The notes under the pieces: model-generated
What the model was told of the DNA's origin: nothing
Seen by the model: only the letters and a program-made list of their open reading frames with translations
The model's database searches: none
Translations under genes and position numbers: made by a program
Source: Maridesulfovibrio sp050916235
Lineage (GTDB): Bacteria; Desulfobacterota; Desulfovibrionia; Desulfovibrionales; Desulfovibrionaceae
Assembly (NCBI RefSeq): GCF_050916235.1
Contig: NZ_CP104854.1
Location: 3,472,001-3,536,000 of the forward strand
DNA length: 64,000 nucleotides
Reading direction: 5' to 3'
Shown here: piece after piece, positions 34,488-45,511 of the stretch
Layout of the letters: every line of letters begins with the position of its first letter
Position numbering within the stretch: position 1 is the first letter of the stretch

Positions 34488-34537
34488 AATTGGCGTTGCA
34501 GCCCGGCCTGATGCCGTTCTGCAACGCCAATTTTTTT
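34488..34537 (+). terminator. Terminator after hypothetical membrane protein
   Basis: AATTGGCGTTGCAG pairs with CTGCAACGCCAATT (14 bp) across a 17-nt loop, followed by seven Ts. Confidence 0.92.
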
Positions 34538-34626
34538 GATCCAGCAAAGCGCATCTAAATATTATGCATGGTTATCAAAATGTTATTCGCCATTGCATTC
34601 TTCATGTTGACGTAATTTCATTTCTG

Positions 34627-34652
34627 AAGTTAATGTGAATTCACTTTCACTT
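34627..34652. promoter_or_regulatory. Imperfect 26-bp palindrome, candidate TetR operator
   Basis: The core GTGAATTCAC (34635-34644) is perfectly symmetric. Outer AAGT-N-AA and TT-N-ACTT are symmetric around the same centre, leaving two mismatched pairs. It sits 15 bases before the tetR start, the right place for autoregulation of the efflux operon. Confidence 0.7.
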
Positions 34653-34666
34653 ATTTGGAGAATATA

Positions 34667-35275
34667 ATGAGCAAGAGGATGGACCGGCTTTCACGCCGTG
34701 AACAGATTGCCGAAAAGGCGCTTGCGCTGGCAGCCAGGGGTATTTCGGCCATAACCATGCAGAGCGTTTCCGAGGCCTGCGGTATTGTTTCCTCGGCCCT
34801 GTACCGGCACTATAAGAATAAGGACGAGATTCTCGACGGCGTTCGGGAACTGGTGCGCAACAAGCTGATCAAGAATGCCCGTAAGGCGGTGGAAGAGGGG
34901 AATTCACCCCTGCACATACTTGAAAAGCTGGCCATGAACCATGCTGAATTGCTTTACAATCACCCCGGAATTCCGCGTCTGTTGTTTTCCGAGGCTGCGC
35001 TGGACAGGGATTCCGTACGGCGCAGGGCAATATACGCAATGATGACCGAGTACCGGGCTGCGGCTGTATCCATTGTGGTGCAGGGGCAGGAGCAGGGCCA
35101 GATCCGTGCGGATGTCAGCCCCGAGGATGTGGTCTTCATGCTGCTCGGCACGGTGGTGCCGCCGTCCTTCCTGTTCCACATTTCCAACGGGGCGTTTGAT
35201 CCCCGGGAACAGATAAAGCGTAATTTCCTTCTGTTTGTAGAGGCGGTCAAGGTCCGCAGTGAGGAAAGGTCATGA
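34667..35275 (+). CDS. TetR-family repressor of the adjacent efflux operon
   Basis: The 202-residue regulator has an N-terminal helix-turn-helix at about 10-55 (EQIAEKALALAARG, TMQSVSEACGIVSSALYRHYKNKDEIL) and a helical effector domain. Start is ATG 34667, six bases behind GGAG; the upstream TTG is rejected. Its stop overlaps the HlyD-like gene, and the operon order TetR-HlyD-ABC-ABC2 is like the E. coli cecR/ybhGFSR exporter. The inducer is not known. Confidence 0.92.
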   Translation: MSKRMDRLSRREQIAEKALALAARGISAITMQSVSEACGIVSSALYRHYKNKDEILDGVRELVRNKLIKNARKAVEEGNSPLHILEKLAMNHAELLYNHPGIPRLLFSEAALDRDSVRRRAIYAMMTEYRAAAVSIVVQGQEQGQIRADVSPEDVVFMLLGTVVPPSFLFHISNGAFDPREQIKRNFLLFVEAVKVRSEERS

Positions 35276-36306
35276 TGTCGAAATCTTCTTTTGTCCGCTG
35301 GGCGATGATTGTTGCGGCTCTTATCCTGCTTTCCGGCTGCAATGACATGGAGGACCGGCTCTGGCAGGGGTATGTCGAGGGCGATTTCGTCTATGTTTCC
35401 TCTCCGCTTGGGGGCCAGCTTCAGGATGTTCTGGTGCGCAAGGGGGATCAGACTGCAGCCGGACACCCTCTTTTCGTGCTTGAACGCGGCTTTGAGCAGG
35501 CCGGTGTTTCCGAGGCTGAGGAAAATCTCGACCGGGCCGAAAACGATCTGGCCGACAAGCGCAAAGGGCGCAGGCCTTCGGAAATAGCTTCCATCAAGGC
35601 CCGGCTGAAGAAGGCCGAAGCCGCCGAAGTACTTGCCGAGACCGAATACCGGCGCAGGGTGGCCCTTTACAAGTCCCGCACAATCTCCGAGGAGGAGCGG
35701 GACCGCGCCCGTACCGACTACGAACAGGCCACCCATCAGGTGCGCGAAATCCGTTCGGAACTGCAGACCGCGTCCCTCGGATCAAGGTCGGACGAAGTCA
35801 AGGCTGCTGAATCAGCAGTGAAGGCCGCACAGGCCCGCTTGGATCAGGCCCGCTGGAATTATGACCAGAAGGCGCAGGCCGCACCACGCAACGGGCTTGT
35901 TTTCGATGTCATCCGCTACAAGGGGGAATGGGTTCCGGCCGGAAGTCCCGTGCTTTCGATACTTCCGCCGGAGAACCGCAAGGTCAGGTTCTACGTCCCG
36001 GAGCAGATTGTCGGCGGGTTCAGGATCGGCGAGGAGCTGCTGCTGAATTACGACGGGCTGGAGCAGCCCATTGCCCTGCGGCTGACCTATATTTCCCCGC
36101 AGGCTGAATTCACCCCTCCGGTAATCTACTCCAGCCAGAGTCGGGCCAAGCTGGTGTTCATGCTGGAGGCAGTGCCGTCACTTGATAATGCCGCACTGCT
36201 CAAGCCCGGACAGCCCGTGGACGTGAGCCGGTCGGCGGAGAATTTCAAGTTTGAAAACGGGTTGTTTGCCCGCCTGCTCTCCATGTTCAGGAGCTCCAAT
36301 GGATGA
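35272..36306 (+). CDS. HlyD-family periplasmic adaptor, lipoprotein
   Basis: The 344-residue membrane-fusion protein begins with a lipoprotein signal (LILLSGC, Cys about 23). A biotinyl-lipoyl-like half motif follows (PLGGQLQDVLVRKGDQTAAGHPLFVL), then a long alpha-helical hairpin (about 75-195) and the second lipoyl half (NGLVFDVIRYKGEWVPAGSPVLSI). It bridges the inner-membrane ABC exporter to an outer-membrane channel, which is not encoded here. ATG 35275 is an alternative start. The downstream ABC gene overlaps by 8 bases. Confidence 0.92.
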   Translation: MMSKSSFVRWAMIVAALILLSGCNDMEDRLWQGYVEGDFVYVSSPLGGQLQDVLVRKGDQTAAGHPLFVLERGFEQAGVSEAEENLDRAENDLADKRKGRRPSEIASIKARLKKAEAAEVLAETEYRRRVALYKSRTISEEERDRARTDYEQATHQVREIRSELQTASLGSRSDEVKAAESAVKAAQARLDQARWNYDQKAQAAPRNGLVFDVIRYKGEWVPAGSPVLSILPPENRKVRFYVPEQIVGGFRIGEELLLNYDGLEQPIALRLTYISPQAEFTPPVIYSSQSRAKLVFMLEAVPSLDNAALLKPGQPVDVSRSAENFKFENGLFARLLSMFRSSNG

Positions 36307-37213
36307 GCGTTATGTCATAGACGTGAGCGGAGTGACCAAGTCCTTCGGCGACCGCACCGTGGTGCGGGGCCTAGACATGAAGGTCAGGCGGGGTGAAATC
36401 TTCGGGTTTCTCGGCCCCAACGGATCGGGAAAGACCACCTTCATCCGTATGCTCTGCGGACTGCTGCGGCCCGATGCCGGGTCCGGCACCTGCCTCGGGC
36501 ACGACATTATCAGCGAGTCGGAGCTGATCAAGCCGAAGGTGGGTTACATGTCGCAGAAGTTCAGCCTTTACGGGGACCTCACGGTAAAGGAGAACCTTGA
36601 TTTTCTGGCCCGGGCCTACCAGCTTTCCGGCAGGGACAGGATCGTCGCCGAGGCCATTGAACGCATGGGGATGGGCCGTTTCACCAACCAGCTTGCCGGA
36701 AGCCTTTCCGGGGGCTGGAAGCAGCGGCTGGCCCTGACCGGGTGTACCCTGCACAGCCCGCAGCTGCTGCTTCTGGACGAGCCCACAGCCGGGGTAGATC
36801 CTGCCGCGCGTCGCGATTTCTGGGACGAGGTCCATACGCTGGCGGCGCAGGGCATTACCGCGCTGATCAGCACACATTACATGGATGAGGCCGAACGCTG
36901 CCACCGGCTTGCCTACATCGCTTACGGCGACCTGCTGGCCAAGGGGACGCTGGAGGAACTGATCCGCGAATCCGGCCTGCATACCTGGACCCTGAAGGGA
37001 CCGGGGCTGGCCGAGCTTACGCCGAGGCTGCGCGCCGTACCGGGGATTGATCAGGTTGTGGCTTTCGGCAACACCCTGCACGTAAGCGGACGCGACAGCG
37101 GGTTGATCGAAAGGTCGCTGCGGTCCGTGTCCGGACCGGACAACCGCTTTGAACCTTCGGAAACCAGTCTTGAAGAGGTCTTCATCGACCTGATGCGGGG
37201 GATGAATCCATGA
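36299..37213 (+). CDS. ABC exporter ATP-binding protein
   Basis: The 304-residue ATPase has Walker A GPNGSGKTTF near 41, signature LSGGWKQRL near 138, Walker B LLLLDEPTAGVDP near 158 and switch His in LISTHYMDEAE. A C-terminal ~75-residue extension follows, as in YbhF- and DrrA-type exporters. Start is ATG 36299, overlapping the HlyD-like gene; the longer open frame upstream is rejected. Partners are the adaptor before it and the permease after it. Confidence 0.95.
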   Translation: MDERYVIDVSGVTKSFGDRTVVRGLDMKVRRGEIFGFLGPNGSGKTTFIRMLCGLLRPDAGSGTCLGHDIISESELIKPKVGYMSQKFSLYGDLTVKENLDFLARAYQLSGRDRIVAEAIERMGMGRFTNQLAGSLSGGWKQRLALTGCTLHSPQLLLLDEPTAGVDPAARRDFWDEVHTLAAQGITALISTHYMDEAERCHRLAYIAYGDLLAKGTLEELIRESGLHTWTLKGPGLAELTPRLRAVPGIDQVVAFGNTLHVSGRDSGLIERSLRSVSGPDNRFEPSETSLEEVFIDLMRGMNP

Positions 37214-38352
37214 GAAGCCTGCGCCTGTTCTCCTTCAACCGTTTCATGGCCATGGCCCGCAAGGAATTCGTGCAGATGCGCCGCGACAGGCTGACCTTTG
37301 CCATGATGATCGGCATCCCGCTGATACAGATCATCCTGTTCGGGTTCGCCATAAATGCCGATCCGCGCCATCTTCCGCTGGCCGTGCTGTCCGGGGATAA
37401 TTCCCGCTACTCCCGGTCGATTGTGGCCGGGATGCAGGCCAGCACCTATTTTGATGTGGACCGGTTCATCAGTTCACGCGCGGAAGCCGTCCGGCTGCTG
37501 GAAATCGGGGAAGTGCAGTTCGTGCTGACCATCCCCGAACAGTTCGGGACTGATATTGAGCGCGGCAGGCGGCCCGTGCTGCTCCTTGAGGCCGATGCCA
37601 CCGATCCCATGGCGACCGGGAATGCGGTCAATTCCATGCGCGAGATCGTCAACCGGGCCCTTGCGCGCGAGTTCAAGGGTTCGCTGTCCGGGCTGGTGCC
37701 CGCTGAAAGTGCCGTGGATCTGCGCATCCATGCCGATTACAACCCGGAGGCCATCAGTCAGTACAACATCGTGCCGGGGCTGATGGGCGTTATCCTGACC
37801 CTGACTCTGGTCATGATCACCTCGCTGGCCATCACCCGCGAGACCGAGCGCGGGACCATGGAGAATCTGCTGACCACCCCGGTCAGGCCGCTTGAGGTCA
37901 TGATGGGCAAGATTCTGCCTTATGTGCTTGTCGGCTATATCCAGATGATGCTGATCATGGTTGCTTCGGTCTTTCTGTTCCATGTGCCGCTCAATGGAAA
38001 TCCGTTGATCGTGTTCACCTATTCTGCGGTGTTTATCGCGGCAAACCTGACCGTCGGGGTGACCATATCCACTGTTGCCCGCAACCAGCTGCAGGCGGTG
38101 CAGATGTCCATATTCTTTTTCCTGCCTTCGCTGCTTCTTTCCGGGTTCATGTTCCCTTTTCGCGGTATGCCCGACTGGGCGCAGGGAATCGGCTCTGTGC
38201 TGCCGCTGACTCATTACCTGCGGCTTGTGCGCGGGGTGCTGCTGAAGGGAACAGGCTGGGAGGAGTCGCTTTATCATCTCTGGCCCATTCTGCTTTTCTG
38301 GCTGGTGGTTGTTACCGTCGGTCTGAAGAGATTCCGGCGTACTCTGGATTAA
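37210..38352 (+). CDS. ABC-2 type exporter permease
   Basis: The 380-residue permease overlaps the ATPase stop by 4 bases. It has one N-terminal TM helix, a large periplasmic domain (about 55-185) and five C-terminal TM helices. The ABC-2 hallmark is RETERGTMENLLTTPVRPLE near 215. It resembles YbhS/YbhR-type multidrug exporters. Only one permease gene is present, so the transporter is probably a homodimer. The substrate may be a drug, a lipid or another hydrophobic compound. Confidence 0.93.
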   Translation: MRSLRLFSFNRFMAMARKEFVQMRRDRLTFAMMIGIPLIQIILFGFAINADPRHLPLAVLSGDNSRYSRSIVAGMQASTYFDVDRFISSRAEAVRLLEIGEVQFVLTIPEQFGTDIERGRRPVLLLEADATDPMATGNAVNSMREIVNRALAREFKGSLSGLVPAESAVDLRIHADYNPEAISQYNIVPGLMGVILTLTLVMITSLAITRETERGTMENLLTTPVRPLEVMMGKILPYVLVGYIQMMLIMVASVFLFHVPLNGNPLIVFTYSAVFIAANLTVGVTISTVARNQLQAVQMSIFFFLPSLLLSGFMFPFRGMPDWAQGIGSVLPLTHYLRLVRGVLLKGTGWEESLYHLWPILLFWLVVVTVGLKRFRRTLD

Positions 38353-38520
38353 CTCAAACTATTCAGTAGGGTATGCTTCCATCTGCCAAAGGAGTGAGGC
38401 CATCATTGTTTTTCATATCCGTAAGCCTAGAAGTAATGCTTCTCGCCGAACGGCCAGAGGGCCTTTGGGATTCCTTTGATCAAACCTCGTTATTAATTCC
38501 ACGCTACATAAAAATAAAAA

Positions 38521-38570
38521 AGTACACAGGGCGGACCTGAGTTACCTAAAAAATGTCCGCCCTGTGTACT
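38521..38570 (+). repeat. Island hairpin element copy 3 (before capsid block)
   Basis: A perfect 16-bp inverted repeat, AGTACACAGGGCGGAC and its complement, flanks the same 18-nt centre as copy 2. It is the longest-stem copy. A second hairpin, GCAGGACCGC/GCGGTCCTGC (38604-38636), follows in the leader. No gene is seen in 38353-38730. Confidence 0.92.
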
Positions 38571-38730
38571 ACGGTGCGTTCCGCAAGGGGGCATTGCCTC
38601 TGCGCAGGACCGCATGAATCGTTGGAGCGGTCCTGCCTGTCAGCCTGTTTTGTCCCCTCTTTTGTGTCCGGCTTTGCCGGAAGGCGTATGCATTTGTAAC
38701 CGCATTAAATTTTGAGGAGGGTATTTCCGA

Positions 38731-39066
38731 ATGACACTGGATTCCGGTTTTCTGGAAGAGGACAGGAGGGAGGCGGACGAGATCAAGAAGGAGCAGCGCA
38801 GACAGGCCGAGGAGTTTCTGGCCGATGTGCGCAAGACCTTCGGGACCGCCCACGGCAAGCGCGTTTTTACTTTCCTGCTGGAGCAGGGGGGCGTCAATGC
38901 GCCGCTTTTCTCGAAGGAGGCCGACATTTATCGGAACGTGGCTGTTCACGATTTTGTGGTGGAGAATGTCCTTTCAGCGGTGGTTATGGCCGATGAGGAA
39001 ATCTACCTTTCCATCATACGTGAACGGGCCGAGAAACTGCGACACGAGGAGGAGACAGAAAAATGA
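38731..39066 (+). CDS. Bbp19-like podovirus capsid-module protein
   Basis: The 111-residue helical protein has FGTAHGKRVFTFLLEQGGVNAP at about 35-57 followed by a DIYRNVAVHDFVVENVL segment. This is the pattern of the small phage domain named after Bbp19 of Bordetella phage BPP-1. It starts behind GAGGAGGG and overlaps the scaffold gene by 4 bases. It stands between portal and scaffold genes in BPP-1-like phages; here it opens the second block. Molecular role unknown. Confidence 0.8.
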   Translation: MTLDSGFLEEDRREADEIKKEQRRQAEEFLADVRKTFGTAHGKRVFTFLLEQGGVNAPLFSKEADIYRNVAVHDFVVENVLSAVVMADEEIYLSIIRERAEKLRHEEETEK

Positions 39067-39818
39067 GTGAATTTGCGGACTCCGAGCCGCAACAGAGTCC
39101 TGAATCTCAGCAGGGTGCAGACCTGCGGCTGGGCATGGAGCAGCAGGCCGGGGATTCGGAACATTCTGCCGACGGAGGCAAGCTGCAGCCGGCAGGGGAG
39201 TCCGAGCTCTCTATTGCTGACGGTTACGGGAAGAAACAGCCCGTAGCGGATGAGGGCCGAAAAGATACCGTACGCAAGGTCCCGCCGGTTGCGGATGAAC
39301 AGTCCGGACGCAGTGGCGGAGGAAACGGCGGATCGTCCGGTGCTCCTGTGCAGCCTGCTCCGCCCGCGCCGGAAGAGTACCGGATCGACTACGGCCAGCC
39401 TGGCGGTGTGGACCCGTACATAGACCGCGAGTTCAGGGATTTTGCGCACCGGAACGGCATTTCCGGCGAGCTGGCCCAGAAGCTGGTCGATTTCAGCAAC
39501 AGCCTTGAGCTGGGCAGGATGCGTGATCACCTGAACCGCACAAGCCAGTGGGAAAGGGAGGTCCGCTCATTGCCTGGATGGCACGGGCGCAATTACGACC
39601 ACAACATGTCCGTGGCCCGCAGGGCCATGCAGGCCTTCGGTTCCCCGGAGTTGACCGAGCTGATCAGGACATCCGGCTACGGCAACCATCCAGAGGTGGT
39701 CAAAGCCTTTTATAACGTGGGTAAAAGCCTTTCCGAGGATTCCTACGTAGACAGCAGCAGAAGGACTCCCCGCAAAAAGACAATCGGCGAGATCCTCTAC
39801 CCCAACCAGCCGATCTAG
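39063..39818 (+). CDS. Phage scaffold-like protein
   Basis: The 251-residue protein has a disordered, Gln/Ser/Gly/Pro-rich first half (about 1-110) and a helical second half with LPGWHGRNYDHNMSVARRAM near 178-197 and a basic C-terminus. A disordered head and helical, basic tail directly before a major capsid gene is typical of podovirus scaffold proteins, which template procapsid assembly and are then lost. Assignment rests on architecture and order. Confidence 0.75.
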   Translation: MSEFADSEPQQSPESQQGADLRLGMEQQAGDSEHSADGGKLQPAGESELSIADGYGKKQPVADEGRKDTVRKVPPVADEQSGRSGGGNGGSSGAPVQPAPPAPEEYRIDYGQPGGVDPYIDREFRDFAHRNGISGELAQKLVDFSNSLELGRMRDHLNRTSQWEREVRSLPGWHGRNYDHNMSVARRAMQAFGSPELTELIRTSGYGNHPEVVKAFYNVGKSLSEDSYVDSSRRTPRKKTIGEILYPNQPI

Positions 39819-39900
39819 CTGGAGATCATACCGAACGCTTGAAGCGTCTCATCACCCAGAGCTCCCGGAGGGCCGTAAATCTCGATAAGGAGAATTTATT

Positions 39901-40869
39901 ATGGCAACTCTTGGAATCAACGCACTTACCCTTTCCGAATGGTCCAACCGTACCGATCCGGGTGGCAAGGTGGCCGAAATCACCGAAGTTCTGTCCCTGA
40001 CCAACGAGGTGCTCGACGACGCAGCATGGGTTGAGGGCAACCTGCCCACCGGACACCGCACCACCGTACGTACCGACCTGCCCTCCGTCAGCTGGCGCAA
40101 GCTCAACTACGGCGTCAAACCCAGCAAGTCCCGCACCAAGCAGATCGACGACACCTGCGGCATGCTCGAATCCTACGCGGAAATCGACAAGGCCCTGTGC
40201 GATCTCAACGGCGATTCCTCCAACTTCCGCACTTCCGAGGAGCGCGCTTTCCTCGAAGCCATGAACAGGGAATTCGCCGACACCTTCATCTACGGCGACA
40301 CCGCCCTTGAGCCCGAAAAGTTCCTCGGCCTTTCGCCCCGTTTCAATTCCCTTGAGCACAAGAACGTTATCAACTTCGGCGGCGCAGGCGACAACTGCAC
40401 CTCCATCTGGATTGTCTGCTGGTCCGATCAGACCGTGCATTTCACCTTCCCCAAAGGCAGCAAGAGCGGGCTGAGCCATACCGATCTCGGCGAAGTGACC
40501 CTCGAGGATGCCAGCGGCGGCAGGTATCAGGGTGTGCGTACCCATTACAAATGGTCGCCCGGCCTGGTTGTGCGCGACTGGCGTTACGTTGTGCGCATCG
40601 CCTCCATCGATCCCAAGAATCTGGGCGGTAATTCCCTGCGTCATTCGCTCATCGAAGGCCTGAACATGATCCCCAACACCAACATGGGCCGTACCGTTAT
40701 CTACTGCAACCAGACCGTGAAGACCCTGCTGGACGTCGAAGCTTCCGACAAGAACAACGTCATGCTCAAGACCGAAAACTGGGAAGGCAAACCCGTAACC
40801 ACCTTCTGGGGCTGCCCCGTACGTCGTGTTGATTCCATTCTCAACACCGAGGCCGCGATTACCGCTTAG
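39901..40869 (+). CDS. Phage major capsid protein, BPP-1/GP7-like
   Basis: The 322-residue protein matches the HK97-fold capsid group of BPP-1-like podoviruses. It has an N-terminal MATLGINALTLSEWSNR, the LPTGHRTTVRTDLPSVSWRK segment near 48-67, DKALCDLNGD, and a C-terminal WEGKPVTTFWGCPVRRVD. Codon use is strongly biased toward host-preferred, C-ending codons, more than in neighbouring phage genes, as expected for a highly expressed protein. The start has GATAAGGAG upstream. No disruption is seen. Confidence 0.9.
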   Translation: MATLGINALTLSEWSNRTDPGGKVAEITEVLSLTNEVLDDAAWVEGNLPTGHRTTVRTDLPSVSWRKLNYGVKPSKSRTKQIDDTCGMLESYAEIDKALCDLNGDSSNFRTSEERAFLEAMNREFADTFIYGDTALEPEKFLGLSPRFNSLEHKNVINFGGAGDNCTSIWIVCWSDQTVHFTFPKGSKSGLSHTDLGEVTLEDASGGRYQGVRTHYKWSPGLVVRDWRYVVRIASIDPKNLGGNSLRHSLIEGLNMIPNTNMGRTVIYCNQTVKTLLDVEASDKNNVMLKTENWEGKPVTTFWGCPVRRVDSILNTEAAITA

Positions 40870-41021
40870 TGGCCCCCTCTGGACTTCCCCTTCCCCAAAA
40901 CCTTTCAGCGGGGCTTTGCCGCTGGGGCGGCGGGGTTAGGGGGAAATGGGAAATCCCTTTCCCGTGGCTAGTCGTGCGGGAAGGAGAGCTCCATACAAAC
41001 AAATAACCAAGGAGAAATAAT

Positions 41022-41414
41022 ATGTTTTTGGATAAAGAACTTTGTTTTTGTGAGGAACAGTCCGTAACCGCCAGTGCGGTTTCCCAGAATGTGATCAATG
41101 TAGGCGAGGACTGCGGTTCCGGTTCTGCAGTTCGTCTTAAGGTGATGGTGGATGGCGAGGATTTCGCTACCCTGACCAGCCTTCGTGTAGGCGTGCAGGC
41201 CTCCGGCACCGAGGATTTTGCTCTTTTCGATACCCTTTTCGAGTCCGGTTCCATCCCCGTTGCGGACCTGAAACAGGGCTACAGCTTCCCGCTGCCGACC
41301 CTTCCGGTAAAGCACAAGGCCTTCCTGCGTCTGTCCTTCACCGTTACCGGCGCAAATGCGACCGCAGGAAAGCTCAGCGGTTACGTCATCATGGATGACC
41401 AGACCAACGTCTAG
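41022..41414 (+). CDS. Bbp16-like capsid cement/decoration protein
   Basis: The 130-residue beta-rich protein starts with a short LDKELCFCEEQSVTASAVS segment and contains the GSGSAVRLKVMVDGE and LPVKHKAFLRLSFTVTG strands seen in the cement protein family named after Bbp16 of BPP-1, which stabilises the capsid surface. It is directly behind the capsid gene, the same order as in BPP-1. Start behind AAGGAGAAA. Confidence 0.8.
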   Translation: MFLDKELCFCEEQSVTASAVSQNVINVGEDCGSGSAVRLKVMVDGEDFATLTSLRVGVQASGTEDFALFDTLFESGSIPVADLKQGYSFPLPTLPVKHKAFLRLSFTVTGANATAGKLSGYVIMDDQTNV

Positions 41415-41422
41415 GAGCGGGG

Positions 41423-41713
41423 ATGAAGTATATCTGTAAGAAAAACTGCTATGTACGGAATCCGCAGGGCGGGCTTCAGTACTTCCGCGAAAGTGAGGTC
41501 GTCGACTATGCCGAGGCTTCTGCCGTGCCGGAGCATTTTGAACCGCTTGGCGGAAGCAGGGATTCGGGAAACGGACAGCCCGAAGCCGGTAAAAGCGAGG
41601 CCGCCGAGAAAGAGACACTGCGCGCCAGACTCAAGGAACTCGGCATCAATTGTCCGGTAAATGCCGGCCTTGAGACCCTGCGCAGGAAAATCAGGGAAGC
41701 TGAAGGGCTTTAG
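41423..41713 (+). CDS. Small capsid-block protein with HeH/SAP-like C-terminus
   Basis: The 96-residue protein lies 8 bases after the cement gene. The N-terminal part is a short beta-hairpin domain (YVRNPQGGLQYFRESEVVDY). The C-terminal 35 residues (LRARLKELGINCPVNAGLETL) look like a helix-extension-helix DNA-binding motif seen in phage structural and head-completion proteins. It may assist DNA retention or neck assembly. The block then ends in a terminator; no tail, head-tail joining or lysis gene follows. Confidence 0.6.
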   Translation: MKYICKKNCYVRNPQGGLQYFRESEVVDYAEASAVPEHFEPLGGSRDSGNGQPEAGKSEAAEKETLRARLKELGINCPVNAGLETLRRKIREAEGL

Positions 41714-41763
41714 AGTGAAGTTTCCGGCCCCTTGGAGTGGGTCGAATTCAGTGTCCAGACATG

Positions 41764-41791
41764 CACCCCCGTCCGTTTTCGGGCGGGGGTG
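41764..41791 (+). terminator. Hairpin closing the capsid block
   Basis: CACCCCCGTCCG pairs with CGGGCGGGGGTG across TTTT; outer CCAGA/TCTGG extend the stem. Only a short T-rich stretch follows. The rest of the gap to 42015 shows no gene. Confidence 0.75.
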
Positions 41792-42015
41792 TTCTGGTTT
41801 GAATTGTGGAGAATTAAGAAGAATAGCGATGGAGTGCTTTTGAGAATCGGTCACTGACCGATGTCAGTTCCCTTAAATAGAGGGTTGGGTGGTAATATAG
41901 CGCCGTCACCACCGATTATACAACTTTCTGAAGTGCTGACTTGTTAACGGGTTTATGGTATCTACTATTGTTGCGACTGTTTTTTGCGCGCGAATGTCTT
42001 TTTCAGGAGTAGTAA

Positions 42016-45372
<3,357 letters not shown>

Positions 45373-45511
45373 GACGGCTTTTTTTTTTGCATGCTTTGTT
45401 CGACAATATGACCACTGTTGTGATAGGCGGTATTTATCGATTTGCACTTGTCCATTTCAGTGGTCCTGTTGATGTTTCACTCGTCATTGCTCCGCAAGGA
45501 GCTGAAGTAGT

